Shown: piece after piece, positions 5,150 to 10,003 of the stretch
Layout: every line of letters starts with the position of its first letter
Position numbering within the stretch: the stretch's first letter is position 1
Source of the DNA: Lactobacillus delbrueckii
GTDB lineage: Bacteria > Bacillota > Bacilli > Lactobacillales > Lactobacillaceae
Reading direction: 5' to 3'
Assembly: GCA_004556255.1 (NCBI GenBank)
Contig: SFHY01000035.1
Location: 1-10,003, forward strand
DNA: 10,003 nt
Notes under the pieces: model-generated
Seen by the model: the letters and a program-made list of their open reading frames with translations, nothing else
The model's database searches: none
What the model was told of the DNA's origin: nothing
Translations under genes and position numbers: made by a program

Positions 5150-6624
5150 TCACCTCTGTTTTGCTTCTTTAAAACTTCTTCAACCGGTACCACATTCAGC
5201 GGTTCCTTGATTTGTTCTTCGTAGTCGTACAAAGGAGTCGGGTACTTGCCGTCAAAGTAGGCAACCGTAAGGCCGCCGTTTGGCGCGTCGCCGGCATCCG
5301 GCATGTCGACTGCCTTGATCAGGCTTGGAATGCTCAAAAAGCCAAGGCTGTCGGCCCCGATCAGCTTGCACATGTCGCTGACACTGTACTTGGCCGCCAT
5401 CAAGTCTTTTCTTTCAGAAATATCAATCCCGTAGAAGTGCGGGTATTTGAAAGGCGGAGAAGCAATCCGCATGTGGACGGACTTGGCCCCGGCTTCTTTC
5501 AGCATCTGTACGATCTGCCGGGAAGTCGTCCCGCGAACGATTGAGTCGTCAACGACCACGATATTTTTGCCGCTGACCACCCCGCGGACAGGAGCCAGCT
5601 TCATTTTAACCCCCCGCTCACGCAGAGCCTGGGTCGGCTGGATGAAAGTCCGGGCAATGTACTGGTTCTTGATCAAGCCCATTTCATAAGGCAGGCCAGC
5701 TGCTTCCGCATAACCAGTCGCGGCAGACAGTGAGGAGTTCGGTACCCCGATAACCATATCCGCATCTTCTGGAGCTGGCTGCTCTTTGGCCAGCAGCATC
5801 CCCATCCGCTTTCTGGCGGTGTGGATGTTAACTCCGTGAATAATGGAGTCTGGCCGGGCAAAGTAGATGTATTCCATTGAGCAGACAGCCAGCTGGGTTT
5901 CAGTCGTGTAGTGGTCGATCTTGATCCCGTCTTTGTTGATAATGATGAGTTCACCTGGCTGCACGTCCCGGACCAGCTTGGCGTGTACCGCGTCAAGGGC
6001 GCAGGATTCGCTGGCCACAACATAGCTGCCGTTGTCCATCTGCCCTAAAACCAGCGGCCGGAAGCCGTTAGGGTCAAGGGCAGCATAGAGGGTGTCATTG
6101 GTCATCAAGAGGAAGGCAAAGCCCCCCTTGACTTCGTTCAAGCTGGCCTTCAAGGCTTCGATAAAAGGCATGCGAACCTTGCGACGGATCAAGTGGATCA
6201 AGACTTCCGTGTCAGAGCTTGACTGAAAGACTGACCCGGAATCTTCCAGGCGTTTTTTGAGCGTCTTGGCATTGGTCAAGTTCCCGTTGTGGCAAAGGGC
6301 GATTTCCCCGTCCTGGAAGTGGAAGAGGAAGGGCTGGACATTGGCCAGGGAGTCTGAACCGGCAGTACCGTAGCGGACATGGCCGATAGCCATGTTCCCT
6401 TTTAAAAAGTCCAGGTCAGCCGGGTTGGAGAAGACTTCTGACAGAAGGCCCCGGTCGCGGAACTGGCGGAGCTTCTGGTCGTCGCTAGCCACGATCCCGG
6501 CCCCCTGCTGGCCCCGGTGCTGGAGGGCATGGAGACCAAAATAAGTCACGTTGGCCGCGTCAGGGACATTGTAGATCCCGAAAATGCCGCATTCTTCGTT
6601 TAATCCTTTGATTTCATAAGGCAT
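5146..6624 (-). CDS. purF: Amidophosphoribosyltransferase (glutamine PRPP amidotransferase)
   Basis: This is the committed first step: PRPP plus glutamine give 5-phosphoribosylamine. The start at 6624 gives 492 residues beginning MPYEIKGLNEECG. GGAGG at 6639-6635 lies 10 nt upstream, and the N-terminus then matches the B. subtilis precursor, with an 11-residue propeptide removed to expose Cys12. The class II glutamine amidotransferase domain shows HRGQQGAGI, GHVRYGTAG and CHNGNLTN; the phosphoribosyltransferase domain has the PRPP loop VVVDDSIVRGTTS (357-369). Of the four Fe-S cysteines known in the B. subtilis enzyme only the first is retained (Cys248, in CSMEY). The second is His396 (YPHFYGID) and the CxxC pair is replaced by Gly/Thr/Val residues before YFDGKYPT. 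It therefore probably lacks an Fe-S cluster. The first 25 nt overlap purL and the stop overlaps purM. Confidence 0.96.
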   Translation of the reverse strand: MPYEIKGLNEECGIFGIYNVPDAANVTYFGLHALQHRGQQGAGIVASDDQKLRQFRDRGLLSEVFSNPADLDFLKGNMAIGHVRYGTAGSDSLANVQPFLFHFQDGEIALCHNGNLTNAKTLKKRLEDSGSVFQSSSDTEVLIHLIRRKVRMPFIEALKASLNEVKGGFAFLLMTNDTLYAALDPNGFRPLVLGQMDNGSYVVASESCALDAVHAKLVRDVQPGELIIINKDGIKIDHYTTETQLAVCSMEYIYFARPDSIIHGVNIHTARKRMGMLLAKEQPAPEDADMVIGVPNSSLSAATGYAEAAGLPYEMGLIKNQYIARTFIQPTQALRERGVKMKLAPVRGVVSGKNIVVVDDSIVRGTTSRQIVQMLKEAGAKSVHMRIASPPFKYPHFYGIDISERKDLMAAKYSVSDMCKLIGADSLGFLSIPSLIKAVDMPDAGDAPNGGLTVAYFDGKYPTPLYDYEEQIKEPLNVVPVEEVLKKQNRGE

Positions 6625-8822
6625 GGCAGGGCTTCCTCCCAAATTTGCTTCAATTCCGCTACCGGCAAGTCAGCGGCTTGGTCCTGCAAAGTCAGCTTCA
6701 GGCTATCGCCAGCAGTTTGGCCGATCTTGACCGCGTCAGCTGCCAATGCTGCAGCGAATTCAGCTGAGTATTCGCTTGGCACGCTGACCAGGAAGCGGCC
6801 TGGAGTTTCGCTGAAGAGTTCGGCGCTGGTCAAGTCGCAGGCAACTTCTGCCCCGATCCCGTGGCCAAAGCTGCTTTCAGCCAGGCTGACAGCCAGGCCG
6901 CCTTCGCTTAAGTCGTGGGCACTGGCCACGTGGCCAGCTTCCATTTGGGCCAAGAGACGCTTTTGGTAGTCCTTAATATGGTCCAAATCCAAATCGTTCA
7001 AAGAGCCGGAGATTTCCCCGGTCAGCATCTTTTGCAGTTCTGAACCGGCGTAGTCCGCCCCGGTTTGACCAACCAGGTAAAGGTCGTCGCCTTCTTCTTG
7101 GAAGCTATCTCTGACCAGGTGGTCCAGGTTCTTGACCAGACCGACCATGCCTACCATTGGGGTTGGGTAGATGGACTTGTCGTCAGTTTCGTTATAAAGG
7201 GAAACGTTACCGGAAACAACTGGAGTTTCCAGGACTTCACAGGCCTTGGCAATCCCCATGACTGAGTGGTGGAGTTCCCAGAAGACTTCTGGTTCGTTCG
7301 GGTTACCGAAGTTCAAGCAGTCAGTGATAGCCAGAGGTTCTGCCCCGCTGGCGATGATGTTGCTTGCAGCTTCAACAACGGCCCGCTTGCCCCCGATTTC
7401 CGGGTCCAAGTAAATGAAGCGGCCATTGCCGTCAGTAGTCATGGCAATCCCCTTATGGGTGCCGCGGACGCGCAAAACGCCGCTGTCTTCACCAGGCCCA
7501 ACGACCGTACTGGTTCTAACCATGGAGTCGTAGGTCTGAGTGAACATTTCCTTAGAAGCAATGGTTGGCTGGGCCAGCATTTGCTTGTAGGTCTTCGCTA
7601 AATCAGTAATCTCTGGTTCCCAGGCTGGCTTAGCAGCGTCATCGATCATGTGCTGCGGCTGCTTTTCTTCGCTTGGTTCTTCCAAGACGTCTTCAGTCAG
7701 GCTGGTTACCGGGATGTCGCAGACTACTTCGCCGTGGTGGCGCAAAACGTAGTTGTGGCCGCTGGTAATCCAGCCGATAACAACGGCGTCAAGGTCGTAG
7801 AAGTCGAAAATCTTCTTAACGTCTTCTTCGTGGCCCTTCTTGACGCAGAGCAGCATTCTTTCCTGGGATTCACTCAGCATGATTTCGTAAGCTGACATCC
7901 CGCTTTCTCTTTGCGGTACCAGGTCAAGGTTCAGTTCCATGCCGGACTTGCCTTCTGAAGCCATTTCTGAACTTGAGGAAACAATCCCGGCTGCCCCCAT
8001 GTCCTGGATGCCGACCAGCCAGTCAGCGTGCTTTTGGGTCAATTCCAGGCAGGCTTCAAGCAGCAGCTTTTCCATGAAGGGGTCACCAACTTGGACAGCT
8101 GAGCGTTGGCTTTCGTGTTCTGAGTCAAAGGAGTGAGAAGCAAAGGTTGCCCCGTGGATCCCGTCACGGCCAGTCTTGGCCCCAACGTACATTACGGCGT
8201 TGCCTTCACCTTGGGCCAGGCCCTTTTGCATGTCCTTAACGTCCAAAAGGCCGACGCTCATGGCGTTCATGACCGGGTTGCCCTTGTAGATGTCATCAAA
8301 AGTGAGTTCGCCGCCGACAGTTGGGATCCCCATGCAGTTGCCGTAGCCGCCGATGCCGGCGACAGTTTCGTTTAAGAGCCAGCGGGTGTGGGCGTCATCT
8401 AATTCCCCAAAGTGCAGAGAGTCCAGAGTTGCAACTGGCCGGGCCCCCATGCTGAAGACGTCACGCAGGATCCCGCCGACACCAGTAGCTGCCCCTTGGT
8501 AAGGTTCAACGGCAGTTGGGTGGTTGTGGCTTTCAGCCTTGAAAACGACAGCTTGGCCGTCACCGATGTCAACAACCCCTGCCCCTTCACCAGGCCCTTG
8601 CAAAATGCGGGGACCCTTGGTTGGGAAGAGACGGAGAACTGGCTTAGACTTTTTGTATGAGCAGTGTTCGCTCCACATGGCTGAGAAAAGGCCGGTTTCA
8701 GTGTAGTTTGGCAAGCGGTGCAAAAGCTTGTCACAGATGTAGTCGTATTCTTCTTCAGACAAGCTCCAATCGAGATAAGGCTTCTTTTCTTTGATTTCTT
8801 CTGGAGTCATTTCCTGCATCAT
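6600..8822 (-). CDS. purL: FGAM synthase, small PurL subunit
   Basis: Step 4: ATP-dependent conversion of FGAR to FGAM using ammonia supplied by PurQ. The 740-residue length is the small Bacillus-type PurL, which needs separate PurQ and PurS; the fused Gram-negative form is about 1300 residues. Motifs include WSEHCSYK (50-57), KAESHNHPTAVEPYQGAATG (95-114), GGYGNCMGIPTVGGEL (158-173), DMGAAGIVSSSSEMAS (274-289), DCLNFGNPNEPE (501-512) and SAHDLSEGGLAVS (634-646), which mark the two repeated ATP-binding/cyclase halves. The start ATG at 8822 shares one base with the purQ stop (TAATG) and lies 10 nt after GGAGG. A second ATG follows directly, but its spacing is less good. The 3' end overlaps purF by 25 nt. 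Confidence 0.97.
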   Translation of the reverse strand: MMQEMTPEEIKEKKPYLDWSLSEEEYDYICDKLLHRLPNYTETGLFSAMWSEHCSYKKSKPVLRLFPTKGPRILQGPGEGAGVVDIGDGQAVVFKAESHNHPTAVEPYQGAATGVGGILRDVFSMGARPVATLDSLHFGELDDAHTRWLLNETVAGIGGYGNCMGIPTVGGELTFDDIYKGNPVMNAMSVGLLDVKDMQKGLAQGEGNAVMYVGAKTGRDGIHGATFASHSFDSEHESQRSAVQVGDPFMEKLLLEACLELTQKHADWLVGIQDMGAAGIVSSSSEMASEGKSGMELNLDLVPQRESGMSAYEIMLSESQERMLLCVKKGHEEDVKKIFDFYDLDAVVIGWITSGHNYVLRHHGEVVCDIPVTSLTEDVLEEPSEEKQPQHMIDDAAKPAWEPEITDLAKTYKQMLAQPTIASKEMFTQTYDSMVRTSTVVGPGEDSGVLRVRGTHKGIAMTTDGNGRFIYLDPEIGGKRAVVEAASNIIASGAEPLAITDCLNFGNPNEPEVFWELHHSVMGIAKACEVLETPVVSGNVSLYNETDDKSIYPTPMVGMVGLVKNLDHLVRDSFQEEGDDLYLVGQTGADYAGSELQKMLTGEISGSLNDLDLDHIKDYQKRLLAQMEAGHVASAHDLSEGGLAVSLAESSFGHGIGAEVACDLTSAELFSETPGRFLVSVPSEYSAEFAAALAADAVKIGQTAGDSLKLTLQDQAADLPVAELKQIWEEALPCLMKSKD
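6635..6639 (-). promoter_or_regulatory. Ribosome binding site that fixes the purF start
   Basis: GGAGG inside the end of purL lies 10 nt before the ATG at 6624. The alternative in-frame ATG at 6642 overlaps this site and has nothing upstream. The site therefore decides that PurF begins MPYEIK, which also gives the propeptide length known from B. subtilis. Confidence 0.8.
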
Positions 8823-9496
8823 TACGCTTTTACCTCCGCGTGGTCCAAAATTGACTTAAACAAGCGCAAGCCGTCGGTGTTGCCCAAGAGGGCTTCGACT
8901 GCCCGTTCCGGGTGAGGCATCATCCCTAAGACATTGCCTCTTTCGTTGGTGATCCCGGCAATATTGTTCAAAGAGCCGTTCGGGTTTTCCTTTGAGTAGC
9001 GGAAAACGACCTGGCCATTGTCTTCGATCTTCTGCAAGGTTTCCGGGTCGGCATAGAAGGAGCCGTCAGCGTGCGCGATCGGCAGGTTGATCCTCTCGCC
9101 CTTTTGGTATTCAGAAGTAAAGATGGTGTCGTTATTGACTACTTCCAGTTCAACCGTCTTGCAGACAAACTTCAAAGAGTCATTTCTCTTCAAGGCCCCT
9201 GGCAAAAGGCCAGCTTCCGTCAAAATCTGGAAACCGTTGCAGGTCCCGAAGACCGGCTTGCCGGCCTTGGCCATTTCGACAATGGCGGGCATGATATTGG
9301 TAAAGCGGGCAATAGCGCCGGCTCTCAGGTAGTCCCCGTATGAGAAGCCACCTGGCAACATGACAGCGTCAAAGCCATCCAGGCTGCTTTCCTTGGAAGG
9401 AACGTAGGCCACGTCAGCTCCGCAGACCGTGTGCAGGGCTTCGTAGAGGTCGATGTCGCAGTTGGAGCCCGGGAATTGGATTACCGCAAACTTCAT
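8822..9496 (-). CDS. purQ: FGAM synthase, glutaminase subunit PurQ
   Basis: This class I glutamine amidotransferase hydrolyses glutamine and channels ammonia to PurL. The 224 residues match the stand-alone PurQ family. The N-terminus is FAVIQFPGSNCD (3-14). The oxyanion region is LPGGFSYGDYLRAG (47-60). The nucleophile is Cys86 in FGTCNGFQIL (83-92), and the catalytic His195 and Glu197 are in MMPHPERA (192-199). The start ATG shares one base with the purS stop (TAATG), with GGAGG 7 nt upstream. The gene ends in the same type of one-base overlap with purL, consistent with equal synthesis of the complex subunits. Confidence 0.97.
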   Translation of the reverse strand: MKFAVIQFPGSNCDIDLYEALHTVCGADVAYVPSKESSLDGFDAVMLPGGFSYGDYLRAGAIARFTNIMPAIVEMAKAGKPVFGTCNGFQILTEAGLLPGALKRNDSLKFVCKTVELEVVNNDTIFTSEYQKGERINLPIAHADGSFYADPETLQKIEDNGQVVFRYSKENPNGSLNNIAGITNERGNVLGMMPHPERAVEALLGNTDGLRLFKSILDHAEVKA

Positions 9497-9744
9497 TATT
9501 TTTCCTCCAAGATCTTGTAGCTGTAGGTTTCCATGTTGAAGTTGACCAGCAGCTCTTCAGAGATTTCCTTGACAGTTTCTGCTACAGGCTTGTCTCCTTC
9601 TTCAATAGTTACATCGAAGAACTTACCAACCTTGACGCCCTTGACTTCATCGTGGCCCAAAGAGTGAATTGAGTTGGTGATGGCTTCACCTTGCGGGTCG
9701 AAAACTGATTGCTTGTAAGTAACGTAAATCCGTACAGTAGTCAT
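9496..9744 (-). CDS. purS: FGAM synthase accessory subunit PurS
   Basis: This small subunit bridges PurQ and PurL in the FGAM synthase complex of Firmicutes. The start at 9744 gives 82 residues, the usual size, beginning MTTVRIYVTYKQSVFDPQG. The conserved NSIHSLGH and GKFFDVTIE segments follow. A perfect AAGGAGG (9760-9754) lies 9 nt upstream. A longer reading frame opening at 9771 has no such site and would add nine unrelated residues overlapping purC. The gap from the purC stop is 4 nt, and the 3' end overlaps the purQ start by one base. Confidence 0.95.
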   Translation of the reverse strand: MTTVRIYVTYKQSVFDPQGEAITNSIHSLGHDEVKGVKVGKFFDVTIEEGDKPVAETVKEISEELLVNFNMETYSYKILEEK

Positions 9745-9748
9745 TTGC

Positions 9749-10003
9749 TTAATCCTCCTTGGCCAAAGCATCCTTCAAACGGGCCAAAACTCTTTCGTAA
9801 ACATCGATCAGGTTGCCGATTTGCCGGCGGTAAACGTCCTTGTCCATGTGGTCCTTGGTTTCCATGTCCCACAGGCGGCAGTTGTCTGGTGAGAATTCGT
9901 CAGCTAGGACGACTTCACCGTTTGGCAGGGTCCCGAATTCAACCTTGAAGTCGACCAGTAGCATGCCAGCGTCGGCAAAGAGCTTGGTCAAAAGCTGGTT
10001 GAC
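9749..10003 (-). CDS. purC: SAICAR synthase, C-terminal part only
   Basis: Step 7: ATP-dependent joining of CAIR and aspartate. Only the last 84 codons and the stop are in the window; the gene enters from the right edge and its start is not seen. The visible part carries ADAGMLLVDFKVEFG and LADEFSPDNCRLWD, the characteristic C-terminal motifs of PurC (phosphoribosylaminoimidazole-succinocarboxamide synthase), followed by the DKDVYRRQ region. The reading frame is open to the edge, with no sign of disruption. The AAGGAGG site for purS overlaps its final codons. It is the first visible gene of the operon. In Bacillus purE, purK and purB lie upstream, but that cannot be checked here. Confidence 0.95.
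   Translation of the reverse strand, partial: VNQLLTKLFADAGMLLVDFKVEFGTLPNGEVVLADEFSPDNCRLWDMETKDHMDKDVYRRQIGNLIDVYERVLARLKDALAKED

Noticed and set aside
6625..6642. Upstream ATG at 6642 as the purF start
   Set aside because: It overlaps the GGAGG site, has no ribosome binding site of its own, and would add six residues not found before the conserved propeptide.
9745..9771. Upstream ATG at 9771 as the purS start
   Set aside because: It lies within purC, lacks a ribosome binding site and adds nine residues foreign to PurS, while 9744 has a perfect AAGGAGG.
9749..9991. TTG at 9991 as a start of a short purC
   Set aside because: The frame is open to the right edge and the residues before it continue the PurC C-terminal domain, so this is an internal Leu codon of a truncated-by-window gene.

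Overview
The window is almost entirely the distal part of a de novo purine (IMP) biosynthesis operon on the minus strand. From right to left, which is the direction of transcription, the order is purC (3' end only)-purS-purQ-purL-purF-purM-purN-purH-purD. The operon closes with a hairpin terminator just after purD. A separate minus-strand transcription unit then begins. It has its own promoter, a roughly 270-nt structured leader encoding a 26-residue peptide, and the first 106 codons of a lipoprotein that looks like a branched-chain-amino-acid-type ABC transporter solute-binding protein, cut by the left edge.

Organism: a low-to-mid-GC Firmicute of the Lactobacillaceae. The evidence is the Bacillus-type operon order with split PurS/PurQ/small PurL, strong GGAGG ribosome binding sites, a PurF precursor with a Bacillus-like propeptide, a lipobox signal peptide, and strongly G/C-ending codons next to very AT-rich intergenic DNA. 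The codon bias and protein sequences resemble Lactobacillus delbrueckii. That species call is recognition from memory and has not been tested.

Layout: 1-318 liv-type lipoprotein (partial); 319-660 its promoter, leader peptide and attenuator-like structures; 662-691 purD terminator; 696-10003 pur genes. The pur genes are tightly packed with TAATG, ATGA and TAAATG junctions or gaps of at most 15 nt, and purF starts 25 nt inside purL, so translational coupling is likely. Together they supply steps 1-5, 7, 9 and 10 of IMP synthesis: PurF, PurD, PurN, PurSQL, PurM, PurC and PurH. PurE/PurK and PurB are not in the window. The operon promoter and any PurR boxes lie beyond the right edge.

The pur genes are ordinary, except that PurF keeps the cleavable propeptide but has lost three of the four cysteines that bind the Fe-S cluster in the Bacillus enzyme. 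The most interesting part is the 319-660 intergenic region. It encodes a well-formed leader peptide with a consensus promoter and ribosome binding site, followed by mutually exclusive RNA hairpins ending in an intrinsic terminator. This looks like a ribosome-mediated attenuator controlling the amino-acid transporter gene.
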